64,000 bases of DNA, taken from the NCBI RefSeq assembly GCF_000687915.1, contig NZ_JHZY01000004.1:1374001-1438000 (forward strand), written 5' to 3'. The stretch's first letter is position 1. Every line of letters begins with the position of its first letter. Position numbers and translations under genes: made by a program. Below are positions 1 to 10,340 of the stretch, piece after piece. The DNA is from Leeuwenhoekiella sp. MAR_2009_132. Lineage in GTDB: Bacteria > Bacteroidota > Bacteroidia > Flavobacteriales > Flavobacteriaceae. The notes beneath the pieces were generated by a model. That model searched no databases. It had not been told where the DNA came from and saw only the letters and a list, made by a program, of their open reading frames with translations.

Positions 1-676
1 TAGCAACAAGATCTAAATAAGGAATCAACGTTTTAGCAGGCAAGCCTTTTTCCTGCTCTAAAGCCTGTATTAATTTAAACCCTACGCCACAGCCACACAA
101 TTCATCGTAAGGATAGGTGCAATCCTCTCGTTTAGGATCTAGAACCGCAACAGCATCTGGCAATACTGGGCCCGGTCTGTGATGATCGCAGACGATAAAA
201 TCTATTCCCAGTTTTTTTGCATAAGCAATCTTATCAACTGCTTTAACACCACAGTCTAATGCAATAATTAAGGTAATATCATTATCGTGGGCATAATCTA
301 TACTCATATAAGAGACGCCATAGCCCTCTGCATAGCGATCTGGAATATAGGTAGCAACCTGCGGATAATGGCTTAATAAATAACTACTCATTAAAGCAAC
401 ACTTGTCGTGCCATCTACGTCATAATCACCATAGACTAAAATATTTTCTTCCTGTTTAAAAGCACTATTGATTCGGGCAACAGCTTTATCCATATCTTTC
501 ATTAAGAACGGATCGTGTAATTCATCTAGCGAAGGTCTAAAGAATTTCTTTGCTTTTTCATAGGTGTCTATACCGCGCTGCACCAGTAGCACCGCAATCT
601 TTTCGGGCACTTTTAATTCAAGAGCTAAAGCTTCAGTAATTACTTTATTAGGAGTGGGTTTTAACGTCCAGCGCAT
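1..676 (-). CDS. recJ: Single-stranded-DNA-specific exonuclease RecJ, N-terminal part
   Basis: RecJ degrades single-stranded DNA 5' to 3' in recombination and mismatch repair. Read on the minus strand from ATG at 676, the protein begins MRWTLKPTPN and shows the DHH-family motifs in order: VYGDYDVDGTTS near residue 80, ALDCGVKAVDK near 135 and the DHH triad in FIVCDHHRPG near 155. These aspartates and histidines bind the catalytic metals. The gene runs off the left edge of the window, so the C-terminal DHHA1 and OB parts are missing here. Its start overlaps the stop of the upstream SPOR gene by one base (TAATG), so the two are probably translationally coupled. Confidence 0.93.
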   Translation of the reverse strand, partial: MRWTLKPTPNKVITEALALELKVPEKIAVLLVQRGIDTYEKAKKFFRPSLDELHDPFLMKDMDKAVARINSAFKQEENILVYGDYDVDGTTSVALMSSYLLSHYPQVATYIPDRYAEGYGVSYMSIDYAHDNDITLIIALDCGVKAVDKIAYAKKLGIDFIVCDHHRPGPVLPDAVAVLDPKREDCTYPYDELCGCGVGFKLIQALEQEKGLPAKTLIPYLDLVA

Positions 677-2223
677 TACTCTAAATTTATTTTAAGCATC
701 CAGCATTTGGTTAAATCTTTCATCTTTCGGTAGCCTTTTACACGATTATACAATGCATCGGGGTCTTGACTAAAATCAATATATACATAATGAAATCCGT
801 TTGAGGGTCTCACAAATTGCTTTGGCGAAAAACCTGCCTGTACCATTTTTTTAGCCCAGTTATCTGCATTTTTAGCGCTAGAAAAAACATGGTTTACAGC
901 ATAATAACCACTTACAAGCCCAGGGACCTCAACAGAATTTGCATTGATCATTTCTAATAGGTCTTCACTTCGTTTTTGTACAGCTACTTCCGGTTTTTTT
1001 GTTTCCAAAACCGGTTCGGGAACGCTTTGTTTTTCTTCTAAGGCTACTTTTGTTTCTGATATTTGCTCTGTGGGTTGTGCAACAATACTATCTGGTTTGC
1101 CTTCTACGATAACATTTTGATAATAATCGCTACTTATTTCGGTCTGAAAGGCGTTAAAAAATACAAATAATCGGTCCTCCTCGGTTTTAAACTGAAGCTT
1201 CACGCTGGTAGCATCATTGCTTATGACTTCGTTTTTTACGTTAGGTATTTTAATCTGGGCTAAATCAAAACCTAATGTGTTACTACTAGAAGGAGATCGA
1301 TCTAAATATGTAAGGTCATTTATAGTAATACTGCTATTAAAAAAATTATTTGCAAAACGCACTTTACTCTTTAACGGCATGTATTTTTTCTGCTTATTGC
1401 TATAAATAGAAACGACATCTTTTGAAAGTGCGAGATCACCTTCGAGGCCAGCTAATATCACCGAAGTTTTTACATCTCCCTTAGAAACAGCCCTAAAATT
1501 TTTAAAAACCAACTCCTCTGGTTTCTCTGTACTTATGTATCTAAAACCTTGATAACTTGTAAAATATTGTAAGGGTGCTTTTGCATCTTCATAGACAATA
1601 TATAACATCCACCCGGCAGAACTCCCCCCGTACATCTCCCCTTCTAATGCTGCTACATTTGCTAAAGTATAGGTTCCTGAACCCGCAGCATTAGCAACAA
1701 GTGTTTGGGTTATATCGCTGTAACAGACATAGGGAGCGGCATTTTTTAAATCGGTATTACCATCTACCATCCCATCATATACAAGTTCTCCCTGTACTTG
1801 TATATATTCATTTTTACTCGGAATTTTTAATTGAACCAGATCAAAGGGACGATCTCTCTTTTTCTTTAAATCATAAACAATACGGCCGCCTCGCACTTTT
1901 TGTTTGCCTACTGCACCAGGGTATGTCGCAGCCCAGTATAAGCCGGCATATACGATTTTAGTATTTGCCGGTACTTTTAAATCTGCGCTGCTAGAGCTGT
2001 AGGTGTCTGAGTCGTCATCTATATCTACATAAACCATCTCAGTCTGGTCGTTTATACCTCGGGGCCTATCATAGGCATCTCTTGAGTCGCTACTCAATAT
2101 ATTATTGCCAATTACCCTACTGTCACCGTGCAGGTAATATTCATTAACCCGCTGAAAAGAAACACCCTGGCTAAAACCTGAAACAGCAAAAAATAAACAT
2201 AATATTCGTATTATTAAGCACAT
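676..2223 (-). CDS. Exported protein with C-terminal SPOR domain
   Basis: A 515-residue protein with an N-terminal signal peptide (about residues 1-19, hydrophobic core ending FSQG). The body holds a beta-rich region starting near residue 60 (VYVDIDDDSDTYSSSSADL, then AGLYWAATYPG) that I recognise from other flavobacterial surface proteins but cannot assign a function. A low-complexity linker (about 375-425, rich in E, P, K and V) leads to a C-terminal SPOR-like module (about 430-510), a fold that binds denuded peptidoglycan glycans. It is probably periplasmic or outer-membrane associated. It lies upstream of recJ with a one-base overlap; the link in function is unclear. Confidence 0.75.
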   Translation of the reverse strand: MCLIIRILCLFFAVSGFSQGVSFQRVNEYYLHGDSRVIGNNILSSDSRDAYDRPRGINDQTEMVYVDIDDDSDTYSSSSADLKVPANTKIVYAGLYWAATYPGAVGKQKVRGGRIVYDLKKKRDRPFDLVQLKIPSKNEYIQVQGELVYDGMVDGNTDLKNAAPYVCYSDITQTLVANAAGSGTYTLANVAALEGEMYGGSSAGWMLYIVYEDAKAPLQYFTSYQGFRYISTEKPEELVFKNFRAVSKGDVKTSVILAGLEGDLALSKDVVSIYSNKQKKYMPLKSKVRFANNFFNSSITINDLTYLDRSPSSSNTLGFDLAQIKIPNVKNEVISNDATSVKLQFKTEEDRLFVFFNAFQTEISSDYYQNVIVEGKPDSIVAQPTEQISETKVALEEKQSVPEPVLETKKPEVAVQKRSEDLLEMINANSVEVPGLVSGYYAVNHVFSSAKNADNWAKKMVQAGFSPKQFVRPSNGFHYVYIDFSQDPDALYNRVKGYRKMKDLTKCWMLKINLE

Positions 2224-2358
2224 AGCCGTTTTGTTGAGTAGATTATTACTTAAAAAAAATAGGGGATTGCCGAAGTTACAAATTAGTGTGGTTTTACAAA
2301 TTATTTAAGCTTTCGTATTTTTCATTTAAATTTCTGAAGAAAACTCCAAATAAAAAAG

Positions 2359-2787
2359 ATGATGAAAACGTCAAAAATCAAACTCACCTTTATAAATCAA
2401 TCTCATCTCTGGCGCATTCTGGTGCCGGCAACAGGTGCAGTTTTATTAATTATAGGTCATTTCTTTTTAGAGAATTTAATAATAGGTAGACTCATACAAC
2501 CTTTAGGAATGTTACTTGTTTTTCTTCCCTATTTAATTCCTTTTAAGTTTAAAAATGTCGTGCGTTATTCTACAAATGGAATCAATTTCAAACTAAATAC
2601 AGGAAGTTCTAAGGCTTTTCGCTATTCTCAAATTAAATATCTCGAAGCTCTTGAGAATCATTTAATTTTATGGAAAAGCAAGAAAAAATCAATTAAAATA
2701 GATGTATCTGCGTATAGTAAAGAAGATGTAAACATGCTTATAGATTTATTACAACTTCAAAAAACAAAAGCTATAGAACCTATTTAA
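2359..2787 (+). CDS. Small membrane protein, unknown function
   Basis: A 142-residue protein. Two hydrophobic segments (about residues 17-37 and 42-62) are followed by a soluble, basic, beta-rich C-terminal part (VVRYSTNGINFKLNTGSS... and a KSKKKS stretch). Two short N-terminal helices followed by a PH-like beta domain resembles YcxB-type membrane proteins, but that is only a shape argument. A second ATG at 2362 could equally be the start. Its 3' end overlaps the convergent rsmI by 4 bases. Confidence 0.6.
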   Translation: MMKTSKIKLTFINQSHLWRILVPATGAVLLIIGHFFLENLIIGRLIQPLGMLLVFLPYLIPFKFKNVVRYSTNGINFKLNTGSSKAFRYSQIKYLEALENHLILWKSKKKSIKIDVSAYSKEDVNMLIDLLQLQKTKAIEPI

Positions 2788-3461
2788 TCTTTCGGCTTTC
2801 CTGCTACTACGACTACAAGTTCGCCCTTAGGAGGCTTCGCTTCAAAATGCTTTAAAACTTCTTCTACAGAACCCCGTACGGTCTCTTCATGAAGTTTTGA
2901 AATCTCGCGTGAAACGGAAATTTTCCGATCTGCGCCAAAATATTCTACCATATTTGCAAGAGTCTTAACCAGCTTATGCGGACTTTCATAAAGAATAATG
3001 GTACGCTCTTCTTCTGCCAGAATTTTAAAACGCGTCTGCCTTCCTTTTTTAACGGGTAAAAAGCCCTCAAAAACAAACTTATCATTAGGTAAGCCACTAT
3101 TTACAAGAGCTGGTACAAAAGCGGTAGCGCCTGGTAAACAATCTACCTCGATACCTGCATCTACACAAGCCCGAGTTAATAAAAAGCCAGGGTCTGAAAT
3201 TGCCGGTGTCCCTGCATCACTAATAAGAGCAATGGTTTGGCCACCTTGTATACGTGACACTAAGTTTTCTACAGTTTTATGCTCATTATGCATATGATGC
3301 GAGTGCATCTGTGTAGTAATCTCAAAATGTTTGAGAAGTTTCCCGCTTGTGCGTGTATCTTCGGCTAAAATAAGATCTGCCTCCTGCAAAACTTTAATAG
3401 CTCTAAAGGTCATATCGTCAAGATTACCTATAGGGGTGGGAACAAGAAAAAGTTTGGCCAT
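2784..3461 (-). CDS. rsmI: 16S rRNA (cytidine(1402)-2'-O)-methyltransferase RsmI
   Basis: RsmI uses SAM to 2'-O-methylate C1402 in the decoding centre of 16S rRNA. The sequence shows the tetrapyrrole-methylase fold hallmarks: LFLVPTPIGNLDDMTFRA at the N-terminus, EADLILAEDTRTSGKLL, the glycine-rich ALISDAGTPAISDPG, and LPGATAFVPALVNSGLP. I place the start at ATG 3461 (MAKLFLVPTP), not at the upstream ATG at 3479, because conservation begins there; this gives 225 residues, the usual length. It lies 10 bases downstream of the preceding minus-strand gene, so they are probably co-transcribed. Confidence 0.93.
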   Translation of the reverse strand: MAKLFLVPTPIGNLDDMTFRAIKVLQEADLILAEDTRTSGKLLKHFEITTQMHSHHMHNEHKTVENLVSRIQGGQTIALISDAGTPAISDPGFLLTRACVDAGIEVDCLPGATAFVPALVNSGLPNDKFVFEGFLPVKKGRQTRFKILAEEERTIILYESPHKLVKTLANMVEYFGADRKISVSREISKLHEETVRGSVEEVLKHFEAKPPKGELVVVVAGKPKD

Positions 3462-3471
3462 AGTGCCTGTT

Positions 3472-4353
3472 CTAATCAAATTTACGACCTACCAGTTCCA
3501 TAAAGCGATTTTCATAAACCTCTTTTCCTTCCCACATATTATAATCTGGTTTGATCATTGTATTTATAAGGTTAAAGGCTTCTTCTTTAGACCGGGCTGT
3601 ATTGAGCTGAGAAAGCACCCGGTTGTAATCTGCAGCGTTACCATTAAACAAATGCTTGATAAAGGCAATACGATCATTAAGACCAAAAGACAAACCTCTG
3701 GTGGCACGATCATTTAATTTTTTTGGCTTTAGTTCTTCTTTAGCTGCTTCTTTCTCTTCAAACTCAGGAATACGGCCATATTCACCTATCTCGTCTCTGT
3801 CATTTTTAAGATAATTAGGCTCCTGCGTTATTTTCTGAAACATCTCGTCAATGGCATCAGCTTCAGAAGGCATTTGCGCAACGATGTCTTTTATTTTTTC
3901 CATCACAGGCTCGTAAAGAGACGCCTGATTAATTTTTTCTTCGGTTTTATCTTCTCTAGAGCTTACCACTTGTGGTGCTACGGGTGGTTCTTCAGGCTTT
4001 CTTAATCGCTCAAATAGTTCTGTATTAGATGCTGCTATTCGTGCAATACGCTCCAAATCTGTTTCTTCTTTTGTAGCCTCAAAATTTAGCTGAGGTGCTT
4101 GTTGCGTTTCCTGTACTTCCTGTATAATTTCTTCTAGAGTATCTGTATCTTCTTTTTCTAAAGCTTCAATAATCTCCCGCTTACCTATTGTAGGTTTTGA
4201 ACCTTCAAAATGAGATTCAACATAAGCCATGATAGATAAAGCCTCATAAATTTTAAGAGCTTCGTGTTTTAAAGTCTCATAATCACTATCGGAATCTATT
4301 TTTAAAATCTTATGCGCCAGGCTAACCAAGTCAGATTTTAATTTCTTCTTCAT
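3472..4353 (-). CDS. Conserved flavobacterial protein of unknown function
   Basis: A 293-residue soluble, acidic and helix-rich protein. The N-terminal 75 residues look ordered (KSDLVSLAHKILKID... ALSIMAYVESHFEG). The middle (about 80-200) is charged and low in complexity, and the C-terminal 80 residues look folded (GLSFGLNDRIAFIKHLFNGNAADYNRVLSQLNT). I have seen this arrangement next to rsmI in flavobacteria, but no function is known to me. There is no signal peptide or membrane segment. It is divergent from tdk across a 100-bp promoter region. Confidence 0.7.
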   Translation of the reverse strand: MKKKLKSDLVSLAHKILKIDSDSDYETLKHEALKIYEALSIMAYVESHFEGSKPTIGKREIIEALEKEDTDTLEEIIQEVQETQQAPQLNFEATKEETDLERIARIAASNTELFERLRKPEEPPVAPQVVSSREDKTEEKINQASLYEPVMEKIKDIVAQMPSEADAIDEMFQKITQEPNYLKNDRDEIGEYGRIPEFEEKEAAKEELKPKKLNDRATRGLSFGLNDRIAFIKHLFNGNAADYNRVLSQLNTARSKEEAFNLINTMIKPDYNMWEGKEVYENRFMELVGRKFD

Positions 4354-4453
4354 AAGTTTTTTGTTTGCTCTGTTTATTGCTGGTCTTTTTAATAAATTTG
4401 CTCAGCCCTCAAAAAATAGCACTGTTGCCCTTTAAGAGGTTGAAAAATACAAA

Positions 4454-5095
4454 ATGTTTCTCGAAAATACTGTAAATCACAAGGAGCAATTTGGGTGGAT
4501 AGAAGTCATCTGTGGCTCTATGTTTTCTGGAAAAACAGAAGAGTTAATTAGAAGATTAAAGCGCGCCCAGTTTGCAAAACAGAAGGTTGAAATTTTCAAA
4601 CCCTCTGTTGACACACGCTATGATGAAGAATTAGTTATCTCTCACGATGCCAACAAAATTAGATCGACCCCAGTTCCTGCTGCTGCAAACATACCTATTC
4701 TTGCAGATGGCTGTGATGTTGTGGGTATAGATGAAGCGCAGTTTTTTGATGATGAGATTGTAAAAGTATGTAACGATCTTGCAAATAGAGGTGTACGTGT
4801 AATTGTCGCCGGTCTTGATATGGATTTTAAAGGAAATCCCTTTGGCCCAATGCCGGCTCTTATGGCTACTGCAGAATATGTCACTAAAGTTCATGCAGTT
4901 TGTACTCGTACCGGTAATCTTGCCCAGTATAGCTATCGAAAGGCAGCTAGTGATGATCTTGTATTATTGGGAGAAACTGAAGAGTACGAACCGCTAAGCA
5001 GAGGCGCCTATTATAAAGCCATGCTACGTGAACGCCTCAAAACAATAGATGTTAAGGACCCCGAGGTACTTAAAAATCCTAAAAAAACAGAGTAA
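4454..5095 (+). CDS. tdk: Thymidine kinase (type II)
   Basis: Phosphorylates thymidine to dTMP in pyrimidine salvage. The P-loop [20 protein letters not shown] (residues 19-38), the DEAQFF Walker-B-like motif and the lasso region [18 protein letters not shown] are all present, and 213 residues fits the family. Oddly, the zinc-binding cysteines usual in type II enzymes are mostly gone. The first CxxC position reads CTRT ([13 protein letters not shown]) and the second reads SRGA ([13 protein letters not shown]), so at least three of four ligands are absent. The alanine racemase gene starts on the base after its stop codon. Confidence 0.94.
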   Translation: MFLENTVNHKEQFGWIEVICGSMFSGKTEELIRRLKRAQFAKQKVEIFKPSVDTRYDEELVISHDANKIRSTPVPAAANIPILADGCDVVGIDEAQFFDDEIVKVCNDLANRGVRVIVAGLDMDFKGNPFGPMPALMATAEYVTKVHAVCTRTGNLAQYSYRKAASDDLVLLGETEEYEPLSRGAYYKAMLRERLKTIDVKDPEVLKNPKKTE

Positions 5096-6193
5096 ATGCC
5101 ACATACTGTTCTTGAAATAGATCTCAACGCTTTAAGTCATAATTATGATTACCTTAAATCTAAACTGAACCCAGACGTAAAAATGCTGGCGGTTGTAAAG
5201 GCTTACGGATATGGTAGTGAATCTGTTGCTATTGCTAAAAAACTAGAAGTAAAAGGCATCGATTATTTTGCCGTTGCATATACCTCAGAAGGAATCGCAT
5301 TACGTGAAGCTGGTATCAAAACACCTATACTTGTGCTACACCCACAAATTGAGAATTTTGAAAAAATAATAGAGCATTGTTTAGAGCCTAGTATTTATAG
5401 TTTTCGCGTTTTAAAAGCATTTATCGCTACCGCGGAAGAAAAAAAAATAACAGATTATCCTGTACATATTAAATTTAATACAGGACTCAACCGCTTAGGT
5501 TTTAAAGATGTAAATGAAAAAGACATTTTAGAACAGGTAAATGCCACTAGCGCTATCAAAATTAAATCCTTGTTTTCACACCTCGTGGCAAGTGAGGATA
5601 TGAATGAAAAAACATTCACCTTACATCAGATTGAAACCTTCACTAAGAATTCTAAAAATATCATTAATGGCCTGGGCTACTCCCCCATATTGCATCAAAG
5701 CAATACTTCTGCGATTATCAATTACCCGCAGGCACAATTTGATATGGTGCGCACGGGTATAGGTCTATATGGTTATGGTAATACTCAGGAAGAAGATTTA
5801 AAACTAAAACCGGTAGCCACATTAAAAACGGTTATTTCTCAAATTCACGAGATTTCAATTGGTGAGACTGTAGGATACAATCGGGCTCATACAGCAGCTA
5901 AAAAAGAACGTACTGCGACCCTGCCCCTTGGTCACGCCGACGGTATCTCAAGAGCTTATGGTAAAGGCCGAGGTTATGTGATGATACACGGAAAAAAAGC
6001 ACCCATAATAGGCAATGTATGTATGGATATGATTATGGTAAATGTTACTAAAATTGACTGCGAAGAAGGTGATGAAGTCATTGTCTTTGGAAAAGAAGCT
6101 TCTGCAGTAGCACTATCTGCACGTATAAAAAGTATCCCGTACGAACTTATAACAGCAATTTCTCAGCGGGTTGAGCGTCGTATTATTGAGTAA
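5096..6193 (+). CDS. alr: Alanine racemase
   Basis: PLP enzyme interconverting L- and D-alanine for peptidoglycan. The PLP lysine lies in MLAVVKAYGYGS near residue 35. The second catalytic base is the tyrosine of ETVGYNRAHTA near 260, and the GNVCMDMIMVNVT signature is near 310. At 365 residues it is a stand-alone Alr, not fused to a MurF-like domain as in some Bacteroidota. It starts immediately after tdk with no spacer, indicating one transcript. Confidence 0.95.
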   Translation: MPHTVLEIDLNALSHNYDYLKSKLNPDVKMLAVVKAYGYGSESVAIAKKLEVKGIDYFAVAYTSEGIALREAGIKTPILVLHPQIENFEKIIEHCLEPSIYSFRVLKAFIATAEEKKITDYPVHIKFNTGLNRLGFKDVNEKDILEQVNATSAIKIKSLFSHLVASEDMNEKTFTLHQIETFTKNSKNIINGLGYSPILHQSNTSAIINYPQAQFDMVRTGIGLYGYGNTQEEDLKLKPVATLKTVISQIHEISIGETVGYNRAHTAAKKERTATLPLGHADGISRAYGKGRGYVMIHGKKAPIIGNVCMDMIMVNVTKIDCEEGDEVIVFGKEASAVALSARIKSIPYELITAISQRVERRIIE

Positions 6194-6271
6194 ATCGATT
6201 AATTATTTTTACGAGCAATTCTATTTTTAACTATATTAGCATTTCTTTAACACTAACTTAAATAACTGAAT

Positions 6272-6694
6272 ATGGCATTTTTAAAAGATTTTAAAGCCTT
6301 TTTAATGAAAGGTGACATTGTAGCTCTTGCTACAGCTGTAATTATAGGCGGAGCCTTTAATAAAATTGTTGGCTCGTTAGTAGCAGATGTTATCATGCCT
6401 GTAATAGGTGTGCTTATGGGCGGAAAAAACGTCAATAATCTATTTTTCTCACTAGACGGTGGCAATTATGAAACTGTTGAGGCTGCGGTAGAAGCCGGAG
6501 GTGCTATTATGACCTATGGAAACTTTTTACAGGCAGTGATTGATTTTATTATCATTGGCTTTGTAATTTTCTGGTTGCTTAAAGGTTATGAGAAAACCAA
6601 GAAGAAAGAAGAGGCAGCTGCACCAGCCGCGCCTGCAGGTCCTACACAAGAAGAATTACTTATTGAAATTCGCGACGAATTAAGAAAGAAATAA
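6272..6694 (+). CDS. mscL: Large-conductance mechanosensitive channel MscL
   Basis: Inner-membrane pentameric channel that opens under membrane tension during hypo-osmotic shock. The N-terminal [31 protein letters not shown] contains the amphipathic helix and TM1 with the pore glycines, and TM2 is near 88-110 ([16 protein letters not shown]). A lysine/alanine/proline tail and a helical bundle ([15 protein letters not shown]) end the 140-residue protein. It lies 78 bases behind alr on the same strand and is followed by a strong terminator, so it is probably the last gene of the tdk cluster. Confidence 0.95.
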   Translation: MAFLKDFKAFLMKGDIVALATAVIIGGAFNKIVGSLVADVIMPVIGVLMGGKNVNNLFFSLDGGNYETVEAAVEAGGAIMTYGNFLQAVIDFIIIGFVIFWLLKGYEKTKKKEEAAAPAAPAGPTQEELLIEIRDELRKK

Positions 6695-6749
6695 TTTACG
6701 ATAAATGTGCTTTGAGCACGAACCGCTGCACTGCAGATTTTTTTAACTA

Positions 6750-6783
6750 AACCCTCGGCATCTACCGGGGGTTCTTTTTTGTT
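6750..6783 (+). terminator. Rho-independent terminator after mscL
   Basis: A 9-bp stem (AACCCTCGG at 6750-6758 with CCGGGGGTT at 6765-6773, one G-T pair), a 6-base loop and a run of T after one C. It closes the tdk-alr-mscL transcript. Confidence 0.85.
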
Positions 6784-6992
6784 ATATATCTAACAAAATT
6801 GGTTGAAATTATACAAAATGTCACTTTTAAAACAAATGTGTACATTTTTAAAAAGATAGTCTCCTTTTTTAGAAGGAGTTATTACTTTTGGCCTCTCTCA
6901 AACCAAACAGTAGTTTACCCATGTTTGTTTGATTAAAATATAAATCTCAACACTTAAAAAGCTGAGATTATTTATACGCTAAATTAAAATTT

Positions 6993-7982
6993 ATGAAAGT
7001 AGCTGTTGTAGGCGCTACCGGGATGGTAGGCCACGTGATGTTGCAAGTATTAGCTGAACGCAACTTCCCAATAACCGAATTAATTCCTGTAGCGAGTGAG
7101 CGCTCTGTAGGTAAAACTGTTTCTTATAGAGGCAAAGACTACACCATAAGCTCTATGAATGATGCTATTGCGGCACGCCCAGATATCGCAATCTTTTCTG
7201 CAGGTGGTAATACCTCTTTAGAATTTGCTCCTAAATTTGCTGAGGTTGGTACAGTTGTGGTCGACAATTCATCTGCCTGGAGAATGGATGCCGATAAAAA
7301 ATTAATCGTTCCTGAGATCAATGCAGGTGAATTAACGGCTTCAGACAAGATTATTGCAAACCCTAACTGTTCTACCATTCAAATGGTATTGGCTCTGGCT
7401 CCTTTGCATAAAAAATATAAGATTAAACGTTTAGTAATCTCAACATATCAATCTATTACGGGTACTGGTGTTAAAGCAGTGCAGCAATTAGAAAATGAGT
7501 ACAATGGGGAAAAAGGCGAGATGGCCTACAACTACCCTATTCACCGTAATGCAATTCCTGCCTGTGACGTATTTACAGAAAACGGATACACAAAAGAGGA
7601 AATGAAACTCGTTAACGAGACTCAGAAAATTTTAGGTGATCGCAGTATTGCAGTTACTGCAACAGCAGTGCGTATTCCGGTTGTGGGTGGTCACTCTGAA
7701 GCAATCAACGTTCAGTTTGAAAATGATTTTGATCTTTCTGAAGTTCGTCAGCTACTGCAAGCTCAAGACGGCGTTACCGTACAAGATAATCCAGACACAA
7801 ACACCTACCCTATGCCTATCTATGCACACGGTAAAGATGATGTATTTGTAGGTCGTATCCGTCGTGATTTTTCACAGGAAAACACCTTAAATTTGTGGGT
7901 GGTTGCAGATAACCTGCGTAAAGGTGCAGCAACAAACGCGGTACAGATTGCAGAATATTTAACCGCTCAGGGTTTGGTCTAA
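6993..7982 (+). CDS. asd: Aspartate-semialdehyde dehydrogenase
   Basis: NADPH-dependent reduction of aspartyl-4-phosphate to aspartate semialdehyde, the branch point for lysine/diaminopimelate, threonine and methionine synthesis. The Rossmann motif VVGATGMVGHVML is at residues 4-16. The catalytic cysteine is in IIANPNCSTIQMV near 127, with YQSITGTGVKA near 155 and the active-site histidine in VVGGHSEAINV near 232. 329 residues is normal. It stands alone between two terminators. Confidence 0.95.
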   Translation: MKVAVVGATGMVGHVMLQVLAERNFPITELIPVASERSVGKTVSYRGKDYTISSMNDAIAARPDIAIFSAGGNTSLEFAPKFAEVGTVVVDNSSAWRMDADKKLIVPEINAGELTASDKIIANPNCSTIQMVLALAPLHKKYKIKRLVISTYQSITGTGVKAVQQLENEYNGEKGEMAYNYPIHRNAIPACDVFTENGYTKEEMKLVNETQKILGDRSIAVTATAVRIPVVGGHSEAINVQFENDFDLSEVRQLLQAQDGVTVQDNPDTNTYPMPIYAHGKDDVFVGRIRRDFSQENTLNLWVVADNLRKGAATNAVQIAEYLTAQGLV

Positions 7983-8005
7983 AATCAATTTCCTAACAAA
8001 TAGTT

Positions 8006-8042
8006 AAAACCTTCTAACCACTGTGTTTAGGAGGTTTTTTTA
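8006..8042 (+). terminator. Rho-independent terminator after asd
   Basis: A 10-bp stem (AACCTTCTAA at 8008-8017 with TTAGGAGGTT at 8027-8036), a 9-base loop and a T run. Confidence 0.85.
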
Positions 8043-8075
8043 TAGGTATATTTGAGAGAAATCAATTAAAATGCT

Positions 8076-10241
8076 ATGAAAAAATCAACTCTGATGTTCT
8101 GTTTCGCTTCCTTCGGAACGATTCTTCAAGCGCAAACCATACGAGAAAAATCCTCTAAAATGATTTACCCCGAAACTAAAAAAGTTGATACTATTGACAC
8201 CTATTTTGGCACTCAGGTTCCTGACCCGTATCGATGGTTAGAAGATGACCGCAGTGCAGAAACTGAAGCCTGGGTAAAAGCAGAAAACAAAACCACTTTT
8301 GGATATTTAGATAAAATTCCATTTAAGGAAGAAATAAAGAAAAAACTGGAGAAAATCTGGAATTACGAAAAAATTGGCGCTCCCTTTAAAGAAGGCGACT
8401 ATACCTATTTTTATAAAAATGACGGACTTCAAAATCAGTATGTGATTTACCGCTATAAAACCAAAGCAGATCCTTCAACTGCAGAAGTATTTTTAGATCC
8501 TAATAACTTTTCTGAAGATGGTACCGTTTCTTTAGGTGGTTTAAGCTTCTCTGAAGATGGTTCTCTGGCTGCATACAGCATTTCTGAAGGAGGTAGCGAC
8601 TGGCGTAAGGTTTTGGTAATGAATGCTGAAACTAAAGAAATAACCGAAGACACTCTGGTCGATATAAAATTCAGTGGCATTTCATGGAAAGAGAATGACG
8701 GGTTTTATTACTCGAGTTACGACAAGCCTGAAGGAAGCGAACTTTCAGCAAAAACAGATCAGCATAAAGTATATTACCATAAATTAAATACGACTCAAAA
8801 ATCTGATGAATTAATATTTGGAGGTACTGCAGCTCAAAAACACCGCTATATTGGTGCGGCTACTACAGAAGATAACAAGTATCTTATTGTAAGTGCGAGT
8901 AATGCAACTTCAGGTAATAAGTTATTTATTAAAGATCTTTCTAAACCGGGAAGTTCTTTCATCACGATTTTAGATAATGAGAACACCAATACATCGATTA
9001 TTGAAAATGTAGGTTCAAAACTTTTTTTAGTAACCGATAAAGATGCGCCTAACAAGAAAATCGTAACGGTTGACGCCTCAAATCCCACTCCTGAAAACTG
9101 GGTAGATTTTATTCCGGAAACTAAAAATGTACTGTCGCCTTCTACTGCCGGGGGCTACTTCTTCACCGAATATATGGTGGACGCTGTTTCGCAAATTAAG
9201 CAGTATGACTATGATGGCAAATTAGTACGTGAAGTAGAATTACCGGGTATTGGTAGCGCAGGAGGTTTTGGTGCTAAAAAAGAAGAAACCGAATTGTATT
9301 ACAGCTTTACCAATTACACCACTCCCGGAAGCATTTACAAATACGACATCGCTTCCGGTAAATCAGAATTATTCCGCAAGCCTGCTATTGATTTCAATCC
9401 TGAAAATTACGAGAGTAAGCAGGTTTTTTATACTTCAAAAGATGGTACTAAGGTACCAATGATTATTACTTATAAAAAAGGATTAGAACTCAACGGTAAG
9501 AATCCAACAATCCTTTATGCCTATGGCGGATTTAATATTTCGCTTACGCCATCATTCAGCATCACCAATGCAATCTGGATGGAAATGGGCGGTGTTTACG
9601 CTGTACCTAACCTTCGTGGAGGTGGCGAGTATGGGAAAGAATGGCACGATGCAGGAACTAAAATGCAGAAACAAAATGTGTTTGACGATTTTATCGCTGC
9701 CGCGGAATATTTGACTGCAGAAAACTATACTTCGAGTGATTATTTAGCCATTCGAGGTGGTTCTAATGGCGGTTTGCTCGTAGGGGCGACAATGACGCAG
9801 CGTCCAGATTTAATGAAGGTGGCGCTACCCGCAGTTGGGGTTATGGATATGTTACGCTACCACACCTTCACCGCAGGTGCCGGCTGGTCTTACGATTATG
9901 GCACTTCTGAAGACAGTAAGGAAATGTTTGAATATATTAAAAGCTATTCACCGGTTCATAACGTAAAAGCAGAGACTAAATACCCTGCCACATTGGTGAC
10001 AACTGGAGATCACGATGATCGTGTTGTGCCCGCTCACAGTTTTAAATTTGCTGCAGAATTGCAGGAAAAGCAAGCAGGTGATGCACCGGTGTTAATACGT
10101 ATTGAAACTGATGCGGGTCACGGAGCGGGAACTCCCGTAAGCAAACAAATAGAACAGACCGCAGATATATTTGCCTTTACACTCTATAATATGGGATTTG
10201 ACGTACTTCCTTCAAAAAGTCAGGTAAAAGTAAAGGGTTAA
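8076..10241 (+). CDS. Prolyl oligopeptidase family serine peptidase (S9A), exported
   Basis: Cleaves short peptides after proline. A signal peptide (about 1-20, [11 protein letters not shown]) suggests a periplasmic or secreted form. The N-terminal S9 motif [13 protein letters not shown] is near residue 50, then a beta-propeller (about 90-440), then the alpha/beta hydrolase domain. The catalytic triad is visible: Ser563 in GGSNGG, an Asp near 648 in GDHDDRVVP, and His682 in AGHGAGTP. The 721-residue length fits S9A. It is transcribed alone; no dedicated regulator is seen nearby. Confidence 0.94.
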   Translation: MKKSTLMFCFASFGTILQAQTIREKSSKMIYPETKKVDTIDTYFGTQVPDPYRWLEDDRSAETEAWVKAENKTTFGYLDKIPFKEEIKKKLEKIWNYEKIGAPFKEGDYTYFYKNDGLQNQYVIYRYKTKADPSTAEVFLDPNNFSEDGTVSLGGLSFSEDGSLAAYSISEGGSDWRKVLVMNAETKEITEDTLVDIKFSGISWKENDGFYYSSYDKPEGSELSAKTDQHKVYYHKLNTTQKSDELIFGGTAAQKHRYIGAATTEDNKYLIVSASNATSGNKLFIKDLSKPGSSFITILDNENTNTSIIENVGSKLFLVTDKDAPNKKIVTVDASNPTPENWVDFIPETKNVLSPSTAGGYFFTEYMVDAVSQIKQYDYDGKLVREVELPGIGSAGGFGAKKEETELYYSFTNYTTPGSIYKYDIASGKSELFRKPAIDFNPENYESKQVFYTSKDGTKVPMIITYKKGLELNGKNPTILYAYGGFNISLTPSFSITNAIWMEMGGVYAVPNLRGGGEYGKEWHDAGTKMQKQNVFDDFIAAAEYLTAENYTSSDYLAIRGGSNGGLLVGATMTQRPDLMKVALPAVGVMDMLRYHTFTAGAGWSYDYGTSEDSKEMFEYIKSYSPVHNVKAETKYPATLVTTGDHDDRVVPAHSFKFAAELQEKQAGDAPVLIRIETDAGHGAGTPVSKQIEQTADIFAFTLYNMGFDVLPSKSQVKVKG

Positions 10242-10340
10242 CTGCGGAAAGCACATCTGTAAATTAAGACGAAACTCTTTAAATTTTTAATTAAGACCCT
10301 GCTCGTTTTGAAAACCTGTAGGGTCTTACTATATTAAATT

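Noticed and set aside
1217..1405. Frame opposite the SPOR gene and similar opposite-strand frames
   Set aside because: Shadows of well-supported genes: no family match, no ribosome-binding site, and they lie wholly inside another gene.
3038..3052. GCCTTCCTTTTTTAA, near guide 1
   Set aside because: Needs a one-base gap and lies inside rsmI. No promoter context.
8602..8609. GGCGTAAG match to guide 2
   Set aside because: Eight bases inside the oligopeptidase coding region, with the following bases only partly matching. Expected by chance in 64 kb.
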